From the NCBI GenBank assembly GCA_964544395.1, contig CAZJAO010000002.1, forward strand, positions 19,950 through 83,949: 64,000 nucleotides of DNA, given 5' to 3'. Made by a program: the position numbers and the translations under genes. The DNA is from JAKLIN01 sp964544395. GTDB lineage: Archaea; Nanobdellota; Nanobdellia; Pacearchaeales; GW2011-AR1. The first letter of the stretch is position 1. Each line of letters starts with the position of its first letter. Positions 34,999 through 42,390 of this stretch are shown piece after piece. The notes under the pieces were generated by a model. That model was not told the DNA's origin, searched no databases, and worked only from the letters and a program-made list of their open reading frames with translations.

Positions 34999-35466
34999 TT
35001 AAGGCGAAAAAGACTTTAACCATTCCAGATATCGGGGAGCCTCCGGGCTGTTTTCAGCCGGAGCCCAGGGTGCAAAATCTTTGTGGGTTAAAGAATCATA
35101 TTTTCCTTCAATAATTTCATAGACTACTGCTTCTGGCGATATAACTGCAACACCATGCCAGGTTCTCGGAGGAATTTCGACTATCCTATCTTTTCCGGAT
35201 TCCTCGAGTAAAACTTTTTGTTCTATTTCTCCAACGTCATTAAAGGTAAAAATAGCCATTTTCCCGTAGAGAATTGAAAATAATTCAATCTTATCCGGGT
35301 TTTCATGTTTATGTGGCTGAAAATAAGTATCAGACAGGCCAGCATTGATCATTCTTTGAAGAACTTCATCCGGCTGATGGAAACAATAAATTGCCCTTTT
35401 TCTGGGCGATGTCCTTGCTTTTTGTAGTGTTTCCTCTAAAATCTTAGGGGTTAATGTTACTATCAT
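34999..35466 (-). CDS. WbuC-family cupin metalloprotein
   Basis: A 155-residue protein. SPRKRAIYCFHQPDEVLQRM (about 20-39) and DTYFQPHKHENPDKIELF (about 45-62) give the two-part signature of WbuC-type cupins, with His residues of a metal site in PHKH. EIPPRTWHGV (about 95-104) is the second cupin motif. WbuC genes accompany O-antigen loci; function not established. Here it stands alone between the ribosomal operon promoter and an unknown gene, 15 kb from the glycan locus. Confidence 0.85.
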   Translation of the reverse strand: MIVTLTPKILEETLQKARTSPRKRAIYCFHQPDEVLQRMINAGLSDTYFQPHKHENPDKIELFSILYGKMAIFTFNDVGEIEQKVLLEESGKDRIVEIPPRTWHGVAVISPEAVVYEIIEGKYDSLTHKDFAPWAPAENSPEAPRYLEWLKSFSP

Positions 35467-35523
35467 AACCTAACTTTTGTAAATATTCTTATAAATCTTG
35501 TGATGTTGTAATCTTTATCTTTT

Positions 35524-36231
35524 TTAAGCTTCAAAATTAACTTCCTTCTTCATCTTCTCGCCATCAATATTCGCTTCCCGTATAATTTTGCCCTTTCTCT
35601 TCGATTCTTCTCGAACCAACAGGAAATCTTCCGACTTCTTCAAAGATTCTGGAACCTCTATACTTTCTATAACATAAGTGTGTTTTATGTCTGCTTTTTT
35701 GAAATCCTCTTTTTCAAATACAAACCCCTTTCCAATAGCAGCATCAGTTGTAATGACCTTGCAGAAATTTACCTTTTGTTCTCCATCCTCTTTGTTTTTC
35801 GGCTTTCCGGATTTCGGAGCTTTTGGCTTTATTTTAAGCTCGGTATCATCTGTTTTGAAACTTAATGCAAAGAAGGCTTTTGGGAATTCATTAAGCAATT
35901 TCAAAATTTCTTCACCGCTCATGTCCTTGTCAATTGAATAGTTCTTTACTCCTTGGAATTGCTTCTTGGTTTTGAAATCCAGCTTTCCGGTTAAATCGCT
36001 TGTTGAAATGACTGAACCCGTTATTTTTGTTTTCTTCTCTCCCAATTTTACCGCATTTTCTCTTACAAGTTCATTTGCAAATTCTGCATCAGTAAAGATA
36101 GTGTATTTATTTCTTATTTTTTTCGCGCTGATTAAAGCCTTGTAGGGGAAGGTTCCTCGGCTGTATTTTTGAAATTGCAGATGAACGAGGGAGTCTGATT
36201 TGTTTAAAAAAATCTTTTCTATGAAATTCAT
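35524..36231 (-). CDS. unrecognised 235-residue soluble protein
   Basis: Not recognised. No signal peptide or membrane segment. Two alpha/beta halves appear separated by a Lys/Pro-rich linker (KIKPKAPKSGKPKNKEDGEQ, about 132-151). The first half has FQKYSRGTFPYKALISAKK. High Lys and Phe content without Cys pairs. It has its own TATA-rich upstream region shared with the divergent permease gene. A single conserved gene of this lineage is the likely status. Confidence 0.75.
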   Translation of the reverse strand: MNFIEKIFLNKSDSLVHLQFQKYSRGTFPYKALISAKKIRNKYTIFTDAEFANELVRENAVKLGEKKTKITGSVISTSDLTGKLDFKTKKQFQGVKNYSIDKDMSGEEILKLLNEFPKAFFALSFKTDDTELKIKPKAPKSGKPKNKEDGEQKVNFCKVITTDAAIGKGFVFEKEDFKKADIKHTYVIESIEVPESLKKSEDFLLVREESKRKGKIIREANIDGEKMKKEVNFEA

Positions 36232-36311
36232 ATCACTTATTGTAAAACTTCTCTTTTAAATTTTATCTAAAAACCTTTATAAATTTGCGACTTCTTTTAA
36301 GAATACAAAAG

Positions 36312-37346
36312 ATGGAAAAGAATTATCTTAATGATATTGTTGTCGCTGCTGTCTTGATATTATTGTCTATTTTGGCATTTCTTTTACTGAAACCGATATT
36401 ATTTTCAATAATCTTTGGGTTCATCTTGGTATTTATTTTTGCTCCTTTGTATAATCTTTTGTATAAGAAACTTAAGTCAAAAAATTGGACTGCAATTCTT
36501 ATTACAATTCTCCTGATTATAGTTATAGTTGTTCCGTTAATCTTTCTCATTCCATTTATCGTCGGTCAGGCAATAAAGATATTCACTTTCGCTCAGCAGA
36601 TAGATTTTGTCACAATCTTGGATAAGCTATTCCCCTCCTTGGCAAGTTCTGATGCCCTAACAGCACAAATTGATTCCGTGCTTCATTCATTCATAACAAA
36701 TCTCACCTCGGGAATGGTAAATACAGTTTCAAACTTCTTAATAAATATTCCAACAACCTTATTGCAATTGACTGTTGTCTTGTTCACTTTCTTTTTTACA
36801 ATAAGAGATAAAAGCGAATTTATTGAATACCTTAAAACAATTCTTCCTTTCTCAAAAGATGTTCAGGAAAGACTTTTGAAAGCAACAAAGGACGTTACAA
36901 TTTCTGTGCTCTATGGGCAGATTATAATCGGTTTTGTTCAGGGTTTGGTTGCAGGATTAGGATTTTTCTTGTTCGGAGCTCCAAGTGCATTATTATTTAT
37001 GATTTTAGCAATAGTCGCAGGAGTTCTGCCGATTGTCGGTCCATCGATAGTCTGGATACCTATGGCGGTTTATCTTCTCGCGACAGGAAATAATGTTGCT
37101 AGCCTAGGTGTTGTAATCTTTGGTATTGCCTCAATAGTTGTTGATAATATACTAAGACCGATAGTAATTTCGAAAAGAGCTAGAATGAACTCGTTGCTTG
37201 CTTTGCTTGGAACTATAGGGGGGCTTGTCTTTTTTGGAATAATTGGATTAGTTCTCGGTCCTTTGATAATTGCTTATTTGATAATCTTCATTGAAATTTA
37301 TAAAAATAAAAGATTCTCTGGTACGTTGATAAAACCTGAAGAATAA
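36312..37346 (+). CDS. AI-2E family transporter (PerM/UPF0118)
   Basis: About 344 residues with eight hydrophobic segments: three near the N-terminus, a long loop carrying ITNLTSGMVNTVSNF, then the conserved block LYGQIIIGFVQGLVAGLGFFLFG and IPMAVYLLATG plus DNILRPIVISKRARMNSLLALLG near the end, typical of the AI-2E/PerM family of permeases. Start choice: the ATG at 36312 lies about 30 bases after a CTTTATAAA element (36272-36280). A TTG at 36285 in the same frame is poorly placed. Natural substrate unknown. Confidence 0.85.
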   Translation: MEKNYLNDIVVAAVLILLSILAFLLLKPILFSIIFGFILVFIFAPLYNLLYKKLKSKNWTAILITILLIIVIVVPLIFLIPFIVGQAIKIFTFAQQIDFVTILDKLFPSLASSDALTAQIDSVLHSFITNLTSGMVNTVSNFLINIPTTLLQLTVVLFTFFFTIRDKSEFIEYLKTILPFSKDVQERLLKATKDVTISVLYGQIIIGFVQGLVAGLGFFLFGAPSALLFMILAIVAGVLPIVGPSIVWIPMAVYLLATGNNVASLGVVIFGIASIVVDNILRPIVISKRARMNSLLALLGTIGGLVFFGIIGLVLGPLIIAYLIIFIEIYKNKRFSGTLIKPEE

Positions 37347-37384
37347 TTACTTAAATTTTTAAACTTCTAATATCTCGCTTTTTA

Positions 37385-37663
37385 ATGGCAGAAGGCTATA
37401 GGAAGGAATTTGTAGAGCATTTGAAGAGAACACTTTCTAAAGGATATAAAGAAGAATCTCTGAGATGGGCTTTGCTTGGGCAGGGATATTCAGACACGGT
37501 TATTGATAGGGCAATGAAACAAGCAATAAAAGAATTATCCGATGAGGACAAGGCAAAATTTGAAAAAGAAAAGCCAAAAATAACTTACAAAGTCTACGAT
37601 GAAAATAACAAGCAGGTAAAGTTCAAAGAGCCTTTCTGGAAGAGAATATTTGGACACAAATAA
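37385..37663 (+). CDS. small conserved-looking protein, 92 residues, unrecognised
   Basis: Not assigned. A helical, charged protein starting AEGYRKEFVEHLKRTLSKGY; LRWALLGQGYSDTVIDRAMK (about 27-46) has the helix-turn-helix spacing of UBA-like or small DNA-binding folds, and the end FWKRIFGHK is basic and aromatic. No membrane segment. It follows the permease gene by 38 bases. Confidence 0.7.
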   Translation: MAEGYRKEFVEHLKRTLSKGYKEESLRWALLGQGYSDTVIDRAMKQAIKELSDEDKAKFEKEKPKITYKVYDENNKQVKFKEPFWKRIFGHK

Positions 37664-37709
37664 TTCCAAAGCTTTTTTAATGCATTCTTATTCTAAAATT
37701 TAACAAAAG

Positions 37710-37789
37710 GCCTCCGTCGCATAATGGTATTGCACCGGTCTTGAGAACCGGGCTCTTTGAGCCTCCAGGTTCGATTCCTGGCGGGGGCG
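37710..37789 (+). tRNA. tRNA-Ser(TGA)
   Basis: An 80-base gene folding as a class II tRNA. Acceptor stem GCCTCCG/CGGGGGC with one G-T pair, D arm with a GCA/TGC stem, anticodon stem CCGGT/ACCGG enclosing loop CTTGAGA (anticodon TGA), long variable arm GCTC-TTT-GAGC, T arm CCAGG-TTCGATT-CCTGG, discriminator G. CCA is not encoded. The long variable arm and anticodon agree on serine. Confidence 0.95.
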
Positions 37790-37797
37790 TTTATATT

Positions 37798-37830
37798 CTT
37801 AATAAAAACACTTATTAAGTTTTATTTTAT
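37798..37830 (+). terminator. hairpin plus T-rich tract after tRNA-Ser
   Basis: Perfect 8-bp inverted repeat CTTAATAA (37798-37805) and TTATTAAG (37812-37819) around a 6-base loop, followed at once by a T-rich run. It sits 8 bases after the tRNA. The stem is only A/T and C/G at its base, so it may act mainly through the T-tract, which is how most archaeal terminators work. Confidence 0.5.
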
Positions 37831-37900
37831 ATATTATTAAAAGAGATATTAAATTATAAAAAGTCTTGACGATACCTATGGTTAACATCAATGTTGTTAT

Positions 37901-39823
37901 TTAATATTCAAACTCTTTCAATACTCTAACATCTGGGCTTAAAAGATAAACATGGTCCTCTTTGAACCTTAATCCCCTATAAACTTTCTGCAGTAAATCT
38001 CTTTTTGCCTTGTCTCTGTAAAATTCCCAATATTGATTTGGATTTGTCTGATTTAATATTTTCCAGAACGGCTCGGAGGGATTAGGATTAGGGTACTTAG
38101 TGAATACGATGCTATTGCACTGCTCTCCGGGGAAATCAACTCCTCTTGCACATTTAGTCGTGAATAAAACATCTATGTCTCCATTCTTGAATTTGTCAAT
38201 CATTATTCCTCCTTTATCTTCTTCCTGAATTTCTTTCAAATTTTCTCTGCTTGTCAAGTTTTTGAGATTCAAATCCTCTATTTCGAATTCAGAGGGCAAA
38301 TCCGTAAATGCGCTGACATGGATCAGTGTCGGCTTCTTTGCAATTTCAACGCACTTGTCAAGAGCTTTTAGATAATCTCCTCTGGAGAACTTTCCACTTT
38401 TGAAATTATCATATTTGCAATCAAATTCCAACCCGGTTCTGAGAATATCTATCTCCCCTGGCTGTTCAGTTTCTGCGTCTATAATTTTAAAATCATCAAG
38501 TCCAAATATTTCCCTCATAATCTTTTCAGTATGCAATGTCCCAGAAAGCAAAATAAGAATTTTATTTTTGTCAAGCATCTCTTTGAATTTTTTTGAAAGA
38601 TTTGTGGTGACAATGCTTGCAATTAATGTTCCTTCTTTTCTTGAATAAATAACATAAGATTCATCAAGAAAATCCTCAAACATTCTCGCGGTTTCTTCAA
38701 TTTCAAAAAGATAGCTTTCCTCATCCAATTCGTTAACCAATGCTTCTGAATCCAAAAATATTCTTATCAAATCATAAATTCCTGTTTTCTTTAGAGGGAT
38801 AACTGTATCGAGGTTTTCATTTACTTGCTTATTGACTTTGATATAGCCAATAATATTGCTGATATCTTCAATAACTTCCATTGAGCCTTCGCTTGTTCCC
38901 GCGAATTTTACCAATGAACTTTGCAGTCGTTCAATGTTGATATTCCTCTGATTTGTAAAACTGTCCAAAAATTCATCACATTCGTCAACAATTTCGGCTT
39001 CGGTAACCGGCTTTCTTTTCAGCGCGGTTTCTAATTTGTATTTCAATGAATTAAAGACGATAACATCTGAATCAATGTAAGAATTAAACTGCTCATAAAA
39101 ACTGCAACCAGGTTTTCTCTGATAGATTACAAATTTTGTATTATCCAATCCCATGTAAGTCCTTTTGTTTCTACAATCAAGATTTTTCAAATCATAAATT
39201 TCAGGAAGGACCGGTGACCAATAAGGACAGACACTGGCGAGTGGCGGTCTTTTTATGTCGCTTATCTGATCTATATTTTTCAGATTGATATTTTTATTTT
39301 TCTTTAGATATTCAATTATCTTGTTCCAGTTCTTTTCTTTAATTTCTATCTTGCATGGAATATCCTGATTATCGGCTGATTTGTCCCGTCTCTTTTTATT
39401 TTCAATTTCTTCTCTCTTGAATTCAAAAATATCATTAAGTTTGGAATTTATCTCCCGCTTGATTTCTGGTATTGAAAATTCTTTATCTTTAATGAAAGCG
39501 CATTCATGATTATTCCTTCCGGTTATGACACTTATCTTCAATCTTTCTTTATTGTCTTTCAGCAAATATTTCCCATTCTCATAATCTTTCTTGTATTGAT
39601 TCTGAAGATTTTTTCCCGGAACAATAATGGATGTCTTTCCCAAATCTTTTGCTATGTTCAAAGCAATCGCACTTTTTCCTGTTCCGCACATTCCTCTTAT
39701 GAAAATAACTCTTGTTCCTTGCTTAATCAAACCGAGAACTTCATTTACGACATCCTCCTGCGTTTTCCCGTTTGAGAATTTCAATGGTTTGAGAAATTCT
39801 GAATTATTGTATAGGCTCCACAT
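37901..39823 (-). CDS. XPD/DinG-like superfamily 2 helicase, divergent
   Basis: A 640-residue ATPase. Walker A is GMCGTGKS (44-51), the Walker B box is VDECDEF (about 278-284, DECD in place of DEAH), and motif VI reads QKVYRGLR near the end, a variant of QxxGRxxR. Four Cys between motifs Ia and II (about 107, 198, 215 and 239; CPYW, CRNK, GCSFYEQF) could ligate the 4Fe-4S cluster of the XPD group. Probable DNA helicase in repair or transcription. Divergent motif VI and long loops set it apart from archaeal XPD. It lies between two tRNA genes. Confidence 0.75.
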   Translation of the reverse strand: MWSLYNNSEFLKPLKFSNGKTQEDVVNEVLGLIKQGTRVIFIRGMCGTGKSAIALNIAKDLGKTSIIVPGKNLQNQYKKDYENGKYLLKDNKERLKISVITGRNNHECAFIKDKEFSIPEIKREINSKLNDIFEFKREEIENKKRRDKSADNQDIPCKIEIKEKNWNKIIEYLKKNKNINLKNIDQISDIKRPPLASVCPYWSPVLPEIYDLKNLDCRNKRTYMGLDNTKFVIYQRKPGCSFYEQFNSYIDSDVIVFNSLKYKLETALKRKPVTEAEIVDECDEFLDSFTNQRNINIERLQSSLVKFAGTSEGSMEVIEDISNIIGYIKVNKQVNENLDTVIPLKKTGIYDLIRIFLDSEALVNELDEESYLFEIEETARMFEDFLDESYVIYSRKEGTLIASIVTTNLSKKFKEMLDKNKILILLSGTLHTEKIMREIFGLDDFKIIDAETEQPGEIDILRTGLEFDCKYDNFKSGKFSRGDYLKALDKCVEIAKKPTLIHVSAFTDLPSEFEIEDLNLKNLTSRENLKEIQEEDKGGIMIDKFKNGDIDVLFTTKCARGVDFPGEQCNSIVFTKYPNPNPSEPFWKILNQTNPNQYWEFYRDKAKRDLLQKVYRGLRFKEDHVYLLSPDVRVLKEFEY

Positions 39824-39830
39824 TTTTATA

Positions 39831-39903
39831 AGCCTCAGGAGAGAGTCGAACTCCCGACCTATTGATTACGAATCAATTGCTCTGCCAACTGAGCTACTGA
39901 GGC
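39831..39903 (-). tRNA. tRNA-Thr(CGT)
   Basis: A 73-base gene on the minus strand: acceptor GCCTCAG/CTGAGGC, D arm GCTC-AGTTGGCA-GAGC, anticodon stem ATTGA/TCAAT with loop TTCGTAA (anticodon CGT), T arm GGGAG-TTCGACT-CTCTC with one G-T pair, discriminator T. CCA is not encoded. No intron is visible. Confidence 0.93.
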
Positions 39904-39939
39904 ATGAAGTAGCGAATTAATTGGGTTTTATAAAATTAC

Positions 39940-40086
39940 TTAAGATTTTTTCTTTGCAAACCAGAAGATGCCAAAAATAAGTCCAAGAACAAGGGCATAT
40001 ATCCAGTAATTTGTACCTGAAGGAGTAAATAAAATTGCCCCGAATGCTGCCAGAGAAATAAATCCAAAAACTTGTGATTTTCTCAT
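39940..40086 (-). CDS. small membrane protein, 48 residues
   Basis: A short open frame starting RKSQVFGFISLAAFGAILF, then a polar turn TPSGTNYW and a second hydrophobic segment ending FWFAKKKS. Two membrane helices with basic residues at both ends (both termini inside). It lies between tRNA-Thr and the P1 gene in a region otherwise without genes. No homology can be claimed; coding status rests on composition and topology. Confidence 0.5.
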   Translation of the reverse strand: MRKSQVFGFISLAAFGAILFTPSGTNYWIYALVLGLIFGIFWFAKKKS

Positions 40087-40165
40087 AGAATTATAAGAAC
40101 TATTTCCTATAAAAATTTAGTTGCAATGAGAGTACAACTAAGTTGAAAGGTCCGTCTAAATAAAT

Positions 40166-40450
40166 TTAACCAAACAATGCAGACAGACCCTCTGCCGCGC
40201 TTTCTCTCTTCTCTTCTTTAGGCTCTTCTTTCTTTTCCTTTGCAACATGTTCTGCTGCTGGGGCGTTTGCAACTAAACTTGCGTTTTTAAGTTCGTGGTC
40301 GATATCCACGCCTTTTAAACTGGCAACGACAGACTTGATTTTTGATTCATCAGCTTCAATACCTGTAGCTGAAATCACTTTCTTCATGTGCTCGTCGTTG
40401 ATAGGCTTTCCAAGCTTGTGCAATAAAAGAGCTGCGTATACGTACTCCAT
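40166..40450 (-). CDS. rpl12: ribosomal stalk protein P1 (aL12)
   Basis: A 94-residue acidic stalk protein: MEYVYAALLLHKLGKPI dimerisation helices at the start, then an Ala-rich hinge and Glu/Lys run (KEKKEEPKEEKRE), ending SAAEGLSALFG, the archaeal factor-binding tail. Its start touches the uL10 end by one base. Confidence 0.95.
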   Translation of the reverse strand: MEYVYAALLLHKLGKPINDEHMKKVISATGIEADESKIKSVVASLKGVDIDHELKNASLVANAPAAEHVAKEKKEEPKEEKRESAAEGLSALFG

Positions 40451-41250
40451 TATTCTGTTTCTCCGGATTTAATTTCCTGAACATTGATTAATTTCTCAAT
40501 TGCAGATTCATTAGCTACTGCTTTTCTGATTAAGAATGAAATTGTATCTTCTGAAGCATATCCGATTGCAACAGCCAAAGCCAATGCTTTTCCGAATCCT
40601 TCCTTCAAATCCTTTAATGTGCCTTCCTTGTCTAATTTGATTTCTAAGTATAACTCTTTGGACTTTATGTCAAATGCCGCAAGAGGAACAAATCCTACCT
40701 TGAATGGTTTGATATCCAGCTTGTTCATGATTTCAACAGCACTCTTTGAAATCTTTTCTCCCATTTTTGCAATTACTTTTGCTTCCTTGATGCTGATTTT
40801 ACCCTTGTCAATCATGATTGGGATTCCAAGTGCTCCAAGCTCACTAATTGCGGGTCCTGGAACTAAGTCTGTTGGTCCTGCAGGAACTTCAATATTGTCT
40901 GGAGAAATTTGACCCGCTTTAGCTCGCACTGAACTCTTGCTTTGAATTAACTCTAATGCCAAATCAAATGGGTCTAAATTTGAGAATATAATTGCGACAC
41001 TGTCATCAACCTTTCCTTTAAGTTTAGTCATGTTCTCATCTTTTGCAGATTCAAGAACCATTCCAATTAAATTCTTCTTTGGGACTTTGATTACGGCTTT
41101 GCCTCTTAACTTTTTGCAAATTTCCTGAAATTGTGAAGCGGGAATATTCTTTATTGATGCAATTAGAACAGTCTTGTTTTCTTTCATTAATTTTGTAAGT
41201 TCCTTAACAGCAAGGATTTTTCTCTTTGAGACATGGGTTTTGTGTTTCAT
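40450..41250 (-). CDS. rpl10: ribosomal protein uL10 (P0), short form
   Basis: A 266-residue protein. N-terminal RNA-binding domain with KELTKLMKENKTVLIASIKN (about 17-36), central GPTDLVPGPAISELGALGIP (about 131-150) and a helical stalk-binding spine toward the end (EDTISFLIRKAVANESAIEK). It is shorter than the 300-340 residues of many archaeal P0 proteins and lacks the usual acidic, P1-like C-terminal tail. Overlaps uL1 by 4 bases. Confidence 0.92.
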   Translation of the reverse strand: MKHKTHVSKRKILAVKELTKLMKENKTVLIASIKNIPASQFQEICKKLRGKAVIKVPKKNLIGMVLESAKDENMTKLKGKVDDSVAIIFSNLDPFDLALELIQSKSSVRAKAGQISPDNIEVPAGPTDLVPGPAISELGALGIPIMIDKGKISIKEAKVIAKMGEKISKSAVEIMNKLDIKPFKVGFVPLAAFDIKSKELYLEIKLDKEGTLKDLKEGFGKALALAVAIGYASEDTISFLIRKAVANESAIEKLINVQEIKSGETE

Positions 41251-41879
41251 CTTATTTGTATTTTCTGAGGTTTAGTCATGGTGAATTTTATTTCGATATT
41301 TCTGATGTTTTCGCTTCCTCTTGGCAATACTTTCAATAAAGCATTATAGATAGTCATGATATTTTCAACAAGCTGTTCATCTTTCATATCCTGCTTTCCT
41401 ATTCCCAATTTTATGCTTGCTTCTTTTGACCTTATTTTCATGCTGTGATTAATCTTGTCTTTTAATTCGGGAATAGACTTGTCTTCTGCGCTCTGAACAA
41501 TTCCTAATTGGGGTGAGGGCATTTTTCCGGAGGGTCCAAGAACTCTACCGAAAACAGTTGCGACTTTTGGCATTAAAATTGCCTGTGAAATAAAGAAGTC
41601 GTAGCTCTTTTCCAACCCTTTCAAAACTTTTTTGTCAGAATATTTTTTGAAATCAGCTTCTGTAATTGTGTCCAAATCAGCATGTTTTGTAGTTAAGAAA
41701 GCGCAGATTTTTTTGTCTCTGATTTTATTAGGAATCTGAACAAACATATTGACTGATTCCTTTTTCAGGTCGAATTTTTGCAGATTTATAATTAAATCTA
41801 CTGTCTGATTGAATTTTCTCGATTCTTCTTTTCGAAGTTCAGCTAAAGCTTTTTGCAAATCTTTCTCTATTTCAGCCAT
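41247..41879 (-). CDS. rpl1: ribosomal protein uL1
   Basis: About 210 residues. Archaeal uL1 segments: RKFNQTVDLIINLQKFDLKK (about 22-41), GRVLGPSGKMPSPQ (about 113-126) and ENIRNIEIKFTMTKPQKI at the end. Start choice: the ATG at 41879 is preceded at 8 bases by the strong Shine-Dalgarno AGGAGG. An in-frame ATG at 41903 lies before that Shine-Dalgarno and inside the leader hairpin, so it is rejected. First gene of the uL1-uL10-P1 operon. Confidence 0.94.
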   Translation of the reverse strand: MAEIEKDLQKALAELRKEESRKFNQTVDLIINLQKFDLKKESVNMFVQIPNKIRDKKICAFLTTKHADLDTITEADFKKYSDKKVLKGLEKSYDFFISQAILMPKVATVFGRVLGPSGKMPSPQLGIVQSAEDKSIPELKDKINHSMKIRSKEASIKLGIGKQDMKDEQLVENIMTIYNALLKVLPRGSENIRNIEIKFTMTKPQKIQIR

Positions 41880-41884
41880 GTGTT

Positions 41885-41974
41885 GTCCTCCTACATAATG
41901 CACAGAAAGTCCAGAATATAGACCCCTATGATGTAGTCTTAGGTAAAAACCTCAGCTATTTTAGGTTTATAAAT
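41885..41974 (-). promoter_or_regulatory. uL1 operon promoter, leader hairpin and Shine-Dalgarno
   Basis: In transcription order: TATA element TTTATAAAT-like at 41966-41974; predicted start near 41942; then a long hairpin at 41936-41891, with an outer stem CTACAT/ATGTAG (41931-41936 with 41891-41896), a 4-base bulge, and an inner stem through CATAGGGGTCT pairing with TGGAC and CTGTG segments (some G-U pairs, one bulge). The Shine-Dalgarno AGGAGG overlaps the base of the 3' strand. The layout would let a protein bound to the hairpin block ribosome loading; uL1 autoregulation through its mRNA is known in methanogens and bacteria. Confidence 0.6.
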
Positions 41975-42031
41975 TTAATCTTGCATCATAATTACAATAA
42001 TTCTTATAAAGCATTTTCAATTTTTTGAATA

Positions 42032-42388
42032 ATGGAATTAGTTGCATTGTTATCTTCTGGAGAGGGAAGCGGGGGGCAAGTTTCAGGTTTAATTAAACAT
42101 GGGGAATGGGAAAAGGTTATACTTCTTGGAGATGATTCTTCACAATTCAAAATAGAGGATAAAAAAGAGATAGTAGAATTTGTCAAGATTGATTTAAGCA
42201 AAAAAATAAAGGATTTGAGGGATGAATTTCAGAAAAGACTCAAAGGAAAAATATCAGGAACAGAAGTTGCATTATCCATTGCATCAGGTGATGGAAAGGA
42301 ACATATGGCCCTTATTTCTGCATTGATAAATTTCCCAGTTGGAATAAGATTTGCTGCTCTTACAAAAGAAGGCGTGATTGATTTGTGA
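42032..42388 (+). CDS. small Rossmann-like protein, possible CARF-type fold
   Basis: A 118-residue soluble protein, not certainly assigned. Order of elements by eye: strand ELVALLSSG, helix GQVSGLIK, strand KVILLGDD, helix-rich middle, strand TEVALSIASGDGKEHMALISAL (about 77-98; shown in full here as a motif region), strand GIRFAALTKEGVIDL. The Gly-Asp-Gly-Lys after a strand and before a helix recalls the TGG-K motif of CARF domains. No nuclease or HTH domain is attached. Divergent from uL1, with a TATA element CTTATAAAG at about 42002-42010, so probably leaderless. Confidence 0.55.
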   Translation: MELVALLSSGEGSGGQVSGLIKHGEWEKVILLGDDSSQFKIEDKKEIVEFVKIDLSKKIKDLRDEFQKRLKGKISGTEVALSIASGDGKEHMALISALINFPVGIRFAALTKEGVIDL

Positions 42389-42390
42389 TT

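Noticed and set aside
36285..36311. Upstream TTG start for the AI-2E family permease
   Set aside because: It lies only about 10 bases after the TATA element, too close for any transcript to include it; the ATG at 36312 is correctly spaced.
37870..37900. Short AACAT-CA-ATGTT repeat downstream of the helicase
   Set aside because: The loop is two bases, too tight for a useful hairpin, and no T-run follows on the minus strand.
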